A DNA stretch of 31,469 nt from positions 1-31,469 of IMG/VR virus record IMGVR_UViG_3300008110_000250, one strand, 5' to 3'. The position numbers were made by a program, and so were the translations under genes. Position 1 is the stretch's first letter; every line of letters begins with the position of its first letter. The notes beneath the pieces were generated by a model that was not told the origin of the DNA, ran no database searches, and saw nothing but the letters and a program-made list of their open reading frames with translations. Below are positions 15,511 to 22,668 of the stretch, piece after piece. This DNA comes from a virus.

Positions 15511-15804
15511 TTATTCAGTAAAACTACCCAGCGATCCGAAGGGTGTATTGGGCATCTTCATAGATGCCCTTGCAAGAAGATCAGGATCTTGCTGAAGAGC
15601 AAGAAAACGTTGGAACGATTCAGACCTTGGTGCTCCAGCAACGGAAGAGGCTAGACGATTGAAATCATCTACCTTGTACAGCTTGGCAAGTCTGTATTGA
15701 ATATCCTTGCTGGGGTTAGGCTTGGTTGAGTCTTTACCAGAGAGATAACGGTTGTAATCTCCTGGTAAAGCATCATCGCTACCAACGTAATCTCGACGGT
15801 CCAT
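15511..15804 (-). CDS. Small hypothetical virion-associated protein
   Basis: 97 residues from the ATG at 15804, whose first bases overlap the TGA of the tail lysozyme gene (ATGA), indicating translational coupling. It begins MDRRDYVGSDDALPGDYNRYLSG. A charged, helical middle (IQYRLAKLYKVDDFNRLASSV, ESFQRFLALQQDPDLLARASM) is followed by a short Pro/Gly/Phe tail. The family is not recognised. Coupling to the lysozyme suggests a partner or chaperone in the same virion substructure (inference). Confidence 0.65.
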   Translation of the reverse strand: MDRRDYVGSDDALPGDYNRYLSGKDSTKPNPSKDIQYRLAKLYKVDDFNRLASSVAGAPRSESFQRFLALQQDPDLLARASMKMPNTPFGSLGSFTE

Positions 15805-16475
15805 CAAAGCACCTGGAACGGATTTTGGAACGGATTAACGGCGTTAATGTTCATAATACCTTGTGGAAGCATTGCAGGAAGAACCTGTTGTTTGAATGCT
15901 TCCAGTAATGTATTGGCCGTTGTTTTTTTGTCTTCTTGATCACCAGTAAGATCAATGCCTGCTTCTGCTAAACGGTAAGCAACACTTTGTTGCTCTCCAG
16001 GGAGGGCAGGTGGTGCAAAATCAATACCACCTTCTAGTGATTGCAGTTTAGGCATTAAGTCGCGTGCTGCACGCATCCGGTTCTCATCCTTGGGGATGCC
16101 GGCGCGTTCAAAGTCACGACGAAAAACTAACGCTGCTTGCTCAGGTGACTGTGCCTTGCGCAGAGATTCGGCAGCACGGCTTTCGGGTCCTTGTAATTCA
16201 TGCAATAAGAAATCAGCTTGAAGACCAGCATCGCCTGGGTCAAGCTTTTTTGTTTTTGCAAAATTAACTAAGTTTGTTTGACGGCCACCCGTCCACTGTG
16301 CCAAGCCATACCCGCCACGCCCCATGGGGCCACCAACTGCACCACCCTCGTTTACGCGAGGATTAAAGCCAGACTCTTGGGAGATGTTGCCAAGGACGCC
16401 TGCAATTTGTGCGTTGCTATAGCCTTGTTGTTTTAACTTACGAGCAACAATAGCGGCGGCGGGACTTAATGACAT
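15804..16475 (-). CDS. Virion-associated tail lysozyme
   Basis: 223 residues; AAGGAG lies 6 nt before the ATG. Residues 5-95 match the phage tail lysozyme family (PF18013-type): IVARKLKQQGYSNAQIAGVLGN, then ISQESGFNP with E34 as the expected catalytic glutamate, GYGLAQW at 55-61 and a TGGRQTNL segment. This domain cuts peptidoglycan during DNA entry. The region 120-180 is a helical linker. The last 34 residues start LLEAFKQQVL and contain M-N-x4-NP. The same C-terminal motif ends the M23 peptidase at 18868, suggesting a shared virion-docking tail. It is immediately followed by a translationally coupled small gene. Confidence 0.85.
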   Translation of the reverse strand: MSLSPAAAIVARKLKQQGYSNAQIAGVLGNISQESGFNPRVNEGGAVGGPMGRGGYGLAQWTGGRQTNLVNFAKTKKLDPGDAGLQADFLLHELQGPESRAAESLRKAQSPEQAALVFRRDFERAGIPKDENRMRAARDLMPKLQSLEGGIDFAPPALPGEQQSVAYRLAEAGIDLTGDQEDKKTTANTLLEAFKQQVLPAMLPQGIMNINAVNPFQNPFQVL

Positions 16476-16485
16476 ATTGTTCTCC

Positions 16486-16602
16486 TTATTCTCCTACCCA
16501 ATTTGAACTCGCTTTGAGACCAGGGATAAATACGGTTTGCAGCGCAAGGGTCGTAGCTAAATAGGTCAAAGTACGTTTAACAAATTTGGGACAGAGAATC
16601 AT
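16486..16602 (-). CDS. Possible 38-aa single-pass membrane peptide
   Basis: Minus-strand ORF from the ATG at 16602 to the TAA at 16486, just upstream of the SD of the tail lysozyme. It reads MILCPKFVKRTLTYLATTLA, then LQTVFIPGLKASSNWVGE. A K-R pair precedes a ~17-residue hydrophobic stretch, like a signal anchor. No SD is visible upstream, so expression is doubtful. It would be a small lysis accessory or leader peptide if real. The rest of the 213-nt gap (16603-16688) shows only short dyads such as AGATC-AAA-GATCT. Confidence 0.35.
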   Translation of the reverse strand: MILCPKFVKRTLTYLATTLALQTVFIPGLKASSNWVGE

Positions 16603-16688
16603 GGTTTTAAAGCAACAACACTGGCCCCCGTAGATCAAAGATCTGTGTCCAGTTGGCTGGGCTTACATGCTATGCAATGCCAGATAAA

Positions 16689-17747
16689 TCAAATAGGTTG
16701 GAAGTTCAACAGCTTCTTGGCGTACGTATTAGCAAACTTTTGAGAGGCATCGCTACCAAAGGTTTCTTCCTCACCAGGGATAGCACCTAACCCATAGGAT
16801 TGAGGTTGGGTTAGCTGAGAGTAGGTTGGGACTTCACCAATAGATGCAGTCGGTGCGCCAAGGGGCTGGCTGCTTAACGTGGGCCCTTCCATGAATTTAT
16901 TGAAAGAGCTTGCGGTCTGCATATTATATGCATTGGTCAGTGCGTTAGGACCAATTGCACCCATGCCTAAGTTGACCGGAGTAACACCCGTGTAACTACT
17001 GGTTGCAGGGGCGCCAGAGCTGCCGAGGAATCCTGCAGGAGCAGTGCCAGTGAACGCACCCAAGTCAGCAGGCGCACCCATCTGACCTGCATTCAAGGTG
17101 CGCTGGATTACGTCGTAACCAGCTTGGCCAGGCTTAACGCGTGACGCAAGATCTCCTGGCTTGCCATATTTTTTTGCCCAAATCTGCATCCCGATGTCTT
17201 CTGCAGATTGTTCAGCTTCAGAACCAGGGCCAGCGGCAACTGCTTTTTGGCGAGCCTGTTCGTAACGCTGAAATTCCGGATTCTGTGCGGCTTGTTGTGC
17301 AACACTGCTCTTTGTAGCTTCGTAAGCACGATTAGCAGCGGGATTGCTGTTATCTGCGGGCGGTGCTGAAGGCGGAACCGCACCACCTGAAAAAAGACTG
17401 CCATATTGTCCACCTACTAAACCGGGTGCACGTTTGTAAACAAGATCTTGGCCGCTTTGAGCAGGATACCAAGTTTGTCCACCAACATTAATTGGACCAC
17501 TGCCGGCACGCCTTGTATCCCATCCACCTCTATTCATTAATACTTCTTGGCCACCAAGGCGTGCAGCACCTAATGCAGGGATAGCACCTTTACCCGCACC
17601 ACCAAATAAACTTTGAATGCCGCCAATGATGGGATTGGCTGGTTGCGCACCAGAAATAACGCCGCCTCCACGCAACTTATTTAAAACAGCTTGCTGTTCC
17701 CTGGCGCGTTGTTTTTGAGCTGCGCTTTTTTGTGGTTGACGATTCAT
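16689..17747 (-). CDS. Gly/Ala/Pro-rich hypothetical virion protein
   Basis: 352 residues from the ATG at 17747, chosen because GGAGG lies 5 nt upstream (a TTG four codons earlier also opens the frame). The N-terminus is basic and Gln-rich (MNRQPQKSAAQKQRAREQQ). Then come Gly-rich segments (NPIIGGIQSLFGGAGKGAIP), a Pro/Ala linker, and a short charged block (NPEFQRYEQARQKAV...QIWAKKYGKPGDLASRVKPG) that looks like the only folded part. A long Gly/Ala/Ser/Thr tail ends YAKKLLNFQPI. No family recognised. Low complexity and location suggest a flexible virion or ejection-type protein. Confidence 0.7.
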   Translation of the reverse strand: MNRQPQKSAAQKQRAREQQAVLNKLRGGGVISGAQPANPIIGGIQSLFGGAGKGAIPALGAARLGGQEVLMNRGGWDTRRAGSGPINVGGQTWYPAQSGQDLVYKRAPGLVGGQYGSLFSGGAVPPSAPPADNSNPAANRAYEATKSSVAQQAAQNPEFQRYEQARQKAVAAGPGSEAEQSAEDIGMQIWAKKYGKPGDLASRVKPGQAGYDVIQRTLNAGQMGAPADLGAFTGTAPAGFLGSSGAPATSSYTGVTPVNLGMGAIGPNALTNAYNMQTASSFNKFMEGPTLSSQPLGAPTASIGEVPTYSQLTQPQSYGLGAIPGEEETFGSDASQKFANTYAKKLLNFQPI

Positions 17748-17806
17748 GCTTACCTCCAAACCTCATGTAAATAAATACGGGAACCAACTGCTGTTGGCTC
17801 TATCTA

Positions 17807-18322
17807 TTAATTCGATTCTAAATCAAGACACGCAAACTCTTTGTAAAAAAGCTTTTGTGCATCTAAGGCAGCTTTTTTGGCGTCATCTTCATTCTCAAAG
17901 TTACCTACAGTAATGCGCGTTCCGTCTAAAGTGACGCGAACACGATAAAGCCCATTATCTTTTCTCTTGCTGTAACCTACAAAAATCTTGTTGTAGTTAT
18001 TTTCTGCTTCACTTGCCAACCTTAAGTTTTCCCAGCGATTGTCTTGCGCGTTTCTATTTTTGTGCTCAACCAACATGGAACCAGGATCCGCTCCCGTCAT
18101 TAGTAGCCAAGCAATCCTGCTAATGTAATAGCTTTTTCCTTTATGTTTTACTGTCCATGTTTTACGTCTTACTGGCCCACCAAGAGAGCCGATTGGCTTG
18201 CCAAGTTTTTCTCTGTCCGCATTGCAACGCGACTTTATTAAAAACAACTCACCTGTTTCTGGTATGTATTTGTAATATTCTTTTAACTCTTCAACAGCAG
18301 GCAGGGGGCAAGGGGCCACCAT
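17807..18322 (-). CDS. HNH-AP2 homing endonuclease
   Basis: 171 residues. The N-terminal part (ELKEYYKYIPETGELFLIKSR, then ISRIAWLLMTG at 67-77) leads to an HNH_3-type core: H86 in LVEHKNRNAQDNRWENLRL, with N95 and N99, then a SEAENNYNK segment. The C-terminal ~45 residues (GLYRVRVTLDGTRITVGNFENEDDAKKAALDA) form an AP2-type DNA-binding domain. HNH plus AP2 is the standard layout of free-standing homing endonucleases in phages and cyanobacteria. It lies between two structural-type genes. An inverted repeat sits directly upstream of its start (18333-18358). Confidence 0.9.
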   Translation of the reverse strand: MVAPCPLPAVEELKEYYKYIPETGELFLIKSRCNADREKLGKPIGSLGGPVRRKTWTVKHKGKSYYISRIAWLLMTGADPGSMLVEHKNRNAQDNRWENLRLASEAENNYNKIFVGYSKRKDNGLYRVRVTLDGTRITVGNFENEDDAKKAALDAQKLFYKEFACLDLESN

Positions 18323-18332
18323 TGACTTGATG

Positions 18333-18358
18333 CGTGTATCAATATATTAGCATACACG
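18333..18358. repeat. Inverted repeat between gene end and HNH start
   Basis: CGTGTAT (18333-18339) and ATACACG (18352-18358), perfect 7-bp arms with an AT-rich 12-nt loop. It fills the 43-nt gap between the stop of the gene at 18366 and the HNH-AP2 start. It could be an RNA hairpin limiting HNH expression or a binding site; no T-run follows, so it is not a classic terminator. Confidence 0.45.
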
Positions 18359-18365
18359 GGTCAAG

Positions 18366-18827
18366 CTATCTCCATAGCTCGTGTAGGTATATACGGGTAC
18401 CCACGGAAACATCGGCAGGTCCAGGTAATGCCTGGATAAATTCTGCACCAGAGCGTTCGTAACGGTAACGTGCCTGGTACGGATCTTTGTAGTTAGGAAC
18501 GTAAAGAATGCCAGCTAGACGATTTGTTTCGTAGAGATAAATCTCGTCCCAAACTTTTAGCGCTTCTTTGGCATTACTCGACCGAATGGTACGGTCAACG
18601 TCGCCAACAATATTTTCAATCCGAGTGGAAGGAGAGGATGCAACCTCTGTCTTCTTTTCGGCCGTATCGCAACGCCCAATCTGGATAACAATTTTATCGT
18701 AGAAGTAGGAATCAGGGACTGTATTCATCGCCTCTTCCAGACGAGCATAGTCACCCGCTGGCACAGAAACAGTGAAGTATCCCAGATGATACCTAATTCT
18801 ACTTTTGTCGAAGTCGCTAAATTGCAC
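18366..18827 (-). CDS. Hypothetical head-tail or virion protein
   Basis: 153 residues from the GTG at 18827 (no closer ATG). Well-folded soluble composition: MQFSDFDKSRIRYHLGYFTV at the start, a helix DYARLEEAMNTVPDSYFYDK, a strand IVIQIGRCDTAEKK, and a long C-terminal region (ALKVWDEIYLYETNRLAGILYVPNYKDPYQARYRYER, ending IYLHELWR). The DYARLEEAM...RIENI organisation recalls small head-completion or adaptor proteins, but no family can be asserted. It is preceded by a minus-strand TATAAT inside a small palindrome. Confidence 0.7.
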   Translation of the reverse strand: MQFSDFDKSRIRYHLGYFTVSVPAGDYARLEEAMNTVPDSYFYDKIVIQIGRCDTAEKKTEVASSPSTRIENIVGDVDRTIRSSNAKEALKVWDEIYLYETNRLAGILYVPNYKDPYQARYRYERSGAEFIQALPGPADVSVGTRIYLHELWR

Positions 18828-18845
18828 TTCTATGTTCCAGTGTAC

Positions 18846-18860
18846 CTTTTATTATAAAAG
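18846..18860 (-). promoter_or_regulatory. Palindrome containing a -10-like TATAAT
   Basis: CTTTTATTATAAAAG has 7-bp arms around one central base. On the minus strand it includes TATAAT (18856-18851), about 24 nt before the GTG at 18827. No convincing -35 is seen. Candidate internal late promoter. Confidence 0.35.
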
Positions 18861-18867
18861 CAACAAA

Positions 18868-19560
18868 TCAAGCGACAGTGTCACCAGCTTGATCTATGAT
18901 GCCCGCAAGTGGATTCATTGCGTTCTGTAAAATGCCACCCAATATTTGACTTTTAAATGCACCAAGTAATGATTGAGGTTCTCTTGTTTGTTTCTTCTCG
19001 CGTGGCTGGTAGTTGGTTCCAAGCATGAACGCTTCGATTAAATCGTTTGTTTTGCCTTGGGCTTCTTCGTATGAGACACGCGGGGTTGGCGCCACGCTTG
19101 TATTGGTGAGATCAGTTGCCTCGCCAAGCGTTTTCATGTGGCCGTAACCAAGCTCGTACTTATTGTCTCCTGTAGTCCAGGTAGCAAGATTCCCATAGCC
19201 TCCTGCATTGGGACGCGGGGTGAACTTGACATCACCTTCGACGTAGATCTCCGTGCCTTCCTTGCCACCGTAATCAACGCCCCTATGGTACGTGCTTGCA
19301 TTAAGAATGCCTGTGTTGCGTGGCCCCCAGGAGGAAGTCTTAGTTAAACCAGCTGCAGGGTTTAAGATCAACTCACCTTTGCTATCTGTGATGTACTTAG
19401 GCACCCTATTGGCACCAACTCGTACGCCTGTGAACTTACTGCGGTGATACTCAGGGTTTTCGTACTCGCCAGTAACAAGGTTCTTTACATATGCATGTAA
19501 ATGCGGGCCACTGGAAACACCAGAGGAACCGAGCTGACCTATCCGCGTAATCTTTGCCAT
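18868..19560 (-). CDS. Circularly permuted M23-type peptidoglycan peptidase
   Basis: 230 residues. Canonical M23 order is HxxxD, then the (Y)GH motif, then G-x-(S/T)GPHLH near the C-terminus. Here GSSGVSSGPHLHAYV is at residues 11-24 (H20, H22), while the start of the fold comes later: SSWGPRN at 76-82, YHRGVDYGG with H92 and D96 (HxxxD), GGYGNLAT at 120-127 and LGYGHM with H141. All zinc ligands and the catalytic His are therefore present, but in rotated order. It should cleave peptide cross-links of peptidoglycan, probably in the virion. The C-terminus from residue 198 (LLGAFKSQIL, then AMNP) repeats the tail motif of the lysozyme at 15804. An intrinsic terminator lies just upstream. Confidence 0.82.
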   Translation of the reverse strand: MAKITRIGQLGSSGVSSGPHLHAYVKNLVTGEYENPEYHRSKFTGVRVGANRVPKYITDSKGELILNPAAGLTKTSSWGPRNTGILNASTYHRGVDYGGKEGTEIYVEGDVKFTPRPNAGGYGNLATWTTGDNKYELGYGHMKTLGEATDLTNTSVAPTPRVSYEEAQGKTNDLIEAFMLGTNYQPREKKQTREPQSLLGAFKSQILGGILQNAMNPLAGIIDQAGDTVA

Positions 19561-19576
19561 GCTTGTATTTTAAGAC

Positions 19577-19601
19577 AAGAAAACCCTCGGTTTCCCGAGG
19601 G
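19577..19601 (-). terminator. Intrinsic terminator within the late block
   Basis: On the minus strand, CCCTCGG-GAAA-CCGAGGG forms a perfect 7-bp GC-rich stem with a GAAA tetraloop, followed by TTTTCTT. It lies 17 nt after the stop of the helix-hairpin-helix gene and before the M23 peptidase, so it should end or attenuate transcription arriving from the capsid genes. Confidence 0.88.
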
Positions 19602-19617
19602 CTACTTGAGATGAGAA

Positions 19618-20028
19618 TCAAACCCTAATCAGATCAGCGGCCATTACAGCATTCCAATCCACCCGTTTAATTTGCTTTAACTGCTCAAGACTGTTAAATC
19701 TTTCACCCGATAAAGACATCTGAAGATCTTTAATTTCCCGAGCAGTCTTCAGACCAATGCCTTTAATGTGATCAGCGATCATTTGGGCGGTGGCTGAATT
19801 TACATTTAGCCGGGTATCGGGAGGGAAGGTGCGTGGCTCTTCTTGTGCTGCACGATCTTTAACTTGAAGAGTCTTTACTTTTTTAGTAGCAGATTCATCA
19901 AGCTCAATCTCTGTCTTGTAAACGGTATAAAGGCGACCGTCTTGGTCTTCGACCATGAACCAATCACCGTTATCCCATTCGCTTACAACCTTGACACGTG
20001 CGCCAGTTTTTTTGTGCTGATACAACAT
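19618..20028 (-). CDS. Helix-hairpin-helix (ComEA-like) protein
   Basis: 136 residues. The N-terminal ~45 residues are a small beta barrel-like part (HKKTGARVKVVSEWDNGDWF, GRLYTVYKTEIEL). A charged linker is followed from about residue 74 by a ComEA-type helix-hairpin-helix: LNVNSATAQMIADHIKGIGLKTAREIKDL, then FNSLEQLKQIKRVDW. The LNVNSAT...L..i.GIG...A..I pattern is diagnostic of this DNA-binding module. It lies directly after the two most abundant-looking head genes and before a terminator. It may bind DNA in the capsid or at the head-tail junction. The ATG follows a hairpin (20030-20056) with no visible SD, hinting at restricted translation. Confidence 0.75.
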   Translation of the reverse strand: MLYQHKKTGARVKVVSEWDNGDWFMVEDQDGRLYTVYKTEIELDESATKKVKTLQVKDRAAQEEPRTFPPDTRLNVNSATAQMIADHIKGIGLKTAREIKDLQMSLSGERFNSLEQLKQIKRVDWNAVMAADLIRV

Positions 20029-20029
20029 A

Positions 20030-20056
20030 AGGACCAGGGAATTAATCTCTGGTCCT
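20030..20056. promoter_or_regulatory. Hairpin directly before the HhH start codon
   Basis: AGGACCAG (20030-20037) and CTGGTCCT (20049-20056) are perfect 8-bp arms, extendable by two more pairs after one mismatch. The hairpin ends one base before the ATG at 20028 and replaces any SD. It may be a weak terminator for the structural gene upstream or a translational block; it lacks a T-run. Confidence 0.5.
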
Positions 20057-20068
20057 AGTTTACCCTAA

Positions 20069-20869
20069 TCAGCTGACAGTGCGACCAGTCAGGTAGCCGT
20101 CAATATCTTCGTAACCAGGAGCTTCGTCAGGCTGGATGTAGCACACTTCCACAACCAGGTAACCGGTGCGGCCAGCACTTGCATCACCACTGGAGATGTA
20201 GAAGCCACCGGAAGTAGTGGTGCTGTTAGCGGTTTCCTTGGCGAACACCTTGAGGGTGGTGGATGCAGTGGCAGAGTAGTTAACAGTGCCAGGAGCAACA
20301 CCGGTGGCGCCGGTGATGGTCAGGAAGGGGTTGGTGCCATAGCCAGCGGTGCCACCAGCAAAGTAGATTTCGCCTACTTGGCTGCCGGAAACGGTGGAGG
20401 TCAGGTTGGCCTGAATCACACCTTCGCCCACGCCAGAAGCAGCAGTGGGGTTGTTGGAGCTTACGCGACCGAACGAGATCACGTTACCGGTAGCGGCATA
20501 CACACCAGAAGCCACGCGGCCATCGCCCCAACCAGAAGCAACGGAGATCGCGGTGCGATACACATAAGCAGGCAGTGTGCTAGAACCAGAGATCACCATG
20601 CCAGTGATGTCGGGACGGGTGTCGTCCTGGCGGTAAGGCGAGGGAACAATCACATCAGCAGCAACAACGCCAGAACCAGAGGTGGTCGTCACAGGGACAT
20701 AACCACGCTGCTGGAAGTAGCGATAGCCAGGGATGGCCAGCACCGAAGTAGGGCCGCCCTTGGAGTAGTCATTAGTGCCGTCAGCAACGACATCAATGTT
20801 CTTATACCAGCCGTTCAGGGGTTCAGCCCAGTTGCCGGGATAGATTTTCTTAGCGGACAAATAGGTCAT
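20069..20869 (-). CDS. Abundant structural protein, candidate head decoration
   Basis: 266 residues; AGGAAA lies 7 nt upstream of the ATG. It starts MTYLSAKKIYPGNWAEPLNG and is then beta-rich with many Gly/Ser/Thr (ITGMVISGSSTLPAYVYRTAISVASGWGDG, TSTVSGSQVGEIYFAGG, ASTTLKVFAKETANST), ending GYLVVEVCYIQPDEAPGYED. No signal peptide or membrane segment. It directly follows the major capsid gene and shares its C/G-ending codon preference, a sign of high expression. Best guess is a capsid decoration protein or a major tail/virion protein; the family is not recognised. A hairpin follows its stop. Confidence 0.72.
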   Translation of the reverse strand: MTYLSAKKIYPGNWAEPLNGWYKNIDVVADGTNDYSKGGPTSVLAIPGYRYFQQRGYVPVTTTSGSGVVAADVIVPSPYRQDDTRPDITGMVISGSSTLPAYVYRTAISVASGWGDGRVASGVYAATGNVISFGRVSSNNPTAASGVGEGVIQANLTSTVSGSQVGEIYFAGGTAGYGTNPFLTITGATGVAPGTVNYSATASTTLKVFAKETANSTTTSGGFYISSGDASAGRTGYLVVEVCYIQPDEAPGYEDIDGYLTGRTVS

Positions 20870-20903
20870 TTATTTTTCCTATAGTTTAGTTATTATTTAT
20901 TGA

Positions 20904-22070
20904 TCAGATGGTGCCGTCATCTTGCACATAGCTGAACGCGGTGGTCACGAAGTCCTTGTTCAGGATTTCGAAGCCGGCGTACAGTTGCCAGATAAGGATG
21001 ATGAAACGGCTGAAGTCATCGTTGTTGTTGATGAGCACCTGAGCGTTCGGACCGCCGATACCAACGCCAATGGCTTGAGGACCGAAGAAGTAACCCTGAG
21101 CCACTTCCTTGGAAGCGTAGGTACCACCAGTACCAGCGAAGGAGGTATTGATGTTCTTGGTCGGGAAGTTGGTCGACTCGAAGAACTTAACGCCTTCAAA
21201 CTGCACACCAGTCGGCATGACGGGTTCACCAGCCAGGAAGTAGCCCTGACCAGCTTGGGGACCCATGTAGAAGCTGGCATTGTTAGGCATGCCGGGGTTG
21301 CCCATGTACATGCCCTGACCGGGGTTGCCAGCATAACGGGCAATCTCACGGAAGTCGGGGTCCCTCCGGAGGTGCATCATGAAGGTAGGATCGCAGATGC
21401 AGCGATACAGACCATCAGCGTAAGTAGGAACGTTGCGCTTGCGCAGGTCCTTAACAACGGTCAGCAGGTCAGTACGCACCTGGAACTGTTGAACTTCGTT
21501 GTCGTACTCAGTAGAGGTGTAAGCAATACGACCAGAAGAATCCTTAACTTTGCCACCAGGGAAGTAGTAACCACCTTGGGTGGTAGACGCGGCACCATTG
21601 GCTTCAGCTTTGGCGAGTTCATCAATGAACACGCGGTCGCGCCAACGACGGTAGTCATCCAGCAGCGTCAGGCTACCGATGGACTGGTGGAACATGTTCA
21701 GGTTACCGGTGTCCAGCAGCAGACGCTGGGCGGTAATCAGGGTTTCACGAGCAATCTTGAAGGTTGAGGGCTGGGTCGGATCGCCGGGGTCTGCAGGACC
21801 GGTGTATTCCTTAAGCACCACCAGGACTTTCTCCTTGGTGATGTTACGGCTGTTAGCGGTACCGATGGTTTGGTCGGCAATACGCTCACGGCTGTCCTTA
21901 GTACCAGGGGTACCCCAGAACTTGTAGCGGTCTAACTGAACGGTTTGACCGGGTTGGCGGGTGAAGTCGTGGACAACCACGGGCTCCACAGCCATCTCGG
22001 CAATATAAGCAGGGTGGGGACGGTAAAGTTCCGCACCCAAAATTTTTGGGAAATCGTTATCAAGAAACAC
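20904..22070 (-). CDS. Major capsid protein (N4-gp56-like)
   Basis: 388 residues. The start is GTG at 22070, supported by GGAGG 10 nt upstream (22081-22085). The pattern fits HK97-fold capsid proteins of the N4 gp56/P22-like type: an N-terminal AVEPVVVHDFTRQPGQTVQLDRYKFWG segment, a long helical part (RWRDRVFIDELAKAEANG), YADGLYRCICDPTFMMHLRRDPDFREIARYAG around 210-240, and GVQFEGVKFFEST near 280. It forms the icosahedral shell. It follows the scaffold-like gene and an alanine-rich gene, and is preceded by a ~100-nt leader with two inverted repeats. Codon choice is strongly C/G-ending. The family placement is from pattern memory; the capsid role is well supported by context. Confidence 0.85.
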   Translation of the reverse strand: MFLDNDFPKILGAELYRPHPAYIAEMAVEPVVVHDFTRQPGQTVQLDRYKFWGTPGTKDSRERIADQTIGTANSRNITKEKVLVVLKEYTGPADPGDPTQPSTFKIARETLITAQRLLLDTGNLNMFHQSIGSLTLLDDYRRWRDRVFIDELAKAEANGAASTTQGGYYFPGGKVKDSSGRIAYTSTEYDNEVQQFQVRTDLLTVVKDLRKRNVPTYADGLYRCICDPTFMMHLRRDPDFREIARYAGNPGQGMYMGNPGMPNNASFYMGPQAGQGYFLAGEPVMPTGVQFEGVKFFESTNFPTKNINTSFAGTGGTYASKEVAQGYFFGPQAIGVGIGGPNAQVLINNNDDFSRFIILIWQLYAGFEILNKDFVTTAFSYVQDDGTI

Positions 22071-22124
22071 TTTTTAATATCCTCCAGAGTCGCGGGACTT
22101 GTGGGTGAAAGATTTAGACAAGTT

Positions 22125-22144
22125 TTTGTCTTATCTAAGACAAA
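22125..22144. promoter_or_regulatory. 20-bp palindrome in major capsid leader
   Basis: TTTGTCTTATCTAAGACAAA: perfect 9-bp arms with only 2 bp between them, about 55 nt upstream of the capsid GTG start. Too tight for an RNA hairpin loop unless one or two pairs open, so it looks more like a protein-binding site in DNA. Confidence 0.5.
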
Positions 22145-22156
22145 TTTTAGCAGGAT

Positions 22157-22185
22157 CTAATTTTTAGTTAAGAATACAAAATTAG
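22157..22185. repeat. Inverted repeat at stop codon preceding capsid gene
   Basis: CTAATTTT (22157-22164) and AAAATTAG (22178-22185), perfect 8-bp AT-rich arms with a 13-nt loop. It overlaps the TAA of the upstream alanine-rich gene. Weak stem for a terminator; could be an mRNA processing or binding site. Confidence 0.4.
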
Positions 22186-22664
22186 ACGTACTGCATATTA
22201 CTGGAACCGTTCGCAGCTTCAGGGTTAATTCCTGCTTGGAAACCAGGAATGCCGATGGCGTTGTACAAATTAGAAGAGCCACCGCCCATCAATCCGCCAA
22301 GTCCAGCAGCAACCGGAATAGCTGCCGTAGCTAATGCTGTTTGATTTGCAATACCACGACGTATGTTTGCCGCAGAACCAGCAGCGTTCACTGCTTTACG
22401 TGCCATACCCGGTTGCCGCAACGAACCAAGAGCGGCGGCAGCAAAACCAGGAACTAAACCGGGGATAGCTGCAAGGGTTCCGGCATTTGCTGCTTCGTCA
22501 AGAATACGAAGAGGGCCCTCGCCTTGTTCTTTGTCTGTTAAGTTTCCAATAACAGAGCCTGTTGCACCAAGAAGACCGGCACCTAAAGCAGAAGCTCTCA
22601 AGGCGCCGGCAGGGTTCTTCGCTGCTGCGTTTAATACTTGTCCGTATTTACCAGCAACAGGCAT
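22182..22664 (-). CDS. Ala/Gly-rich hydrophobic protein
   Basis: 160 residues. Alternating Ala/Gly-rich hydrophobic segments (ALRASALGAGLLGATGSVIGNL near 22-43, AGTLAAIPGLVPGFAAAALGSL near 61-82, ATAAIPVAAGLGGLMGG near 111-127) with few charges. They may be membrane-interacting helices or glycine-zipper-like packing elements. The end is polar (ANGSSNMQYV). No family recognised. It sits between the scaffold-like gene and the capsid gene, so a minor head or ejection-type virion component is plausible. Confidence 0.68.
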   Translation of the reverse strand: MPVAGKYGQVLNAAAKNPAGALRASALGAGLLGATGSVIGNLTDKEQGEGPLRILDEAANAGTLAAIPGLVPGFAAAALGSLRQPGMARKAVNAAGSAANIRRGIANQTALATAAIPVAAGLGGLMGGGSSNLYNAIGIPGFQAGINPEAANGSSNMQYV

Positions 22665-22668
22665 GGCC

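Noticed and set aside
17784-17797. CCAAC-TGCT-GTTGG hairpin between the HNH-AP2 gene and the next gene
   Set aside because: Only a 5-bp stem with no T-run in either direction; easily expected by chance.
20922-21767. 281-codon plus-strand ORF antisense to the capsid gene
   Set aside because: It mirrors the capsid coding frame, and its openness is explained by the capsid's C/G-ending codons. No SD and no recognisable protein.
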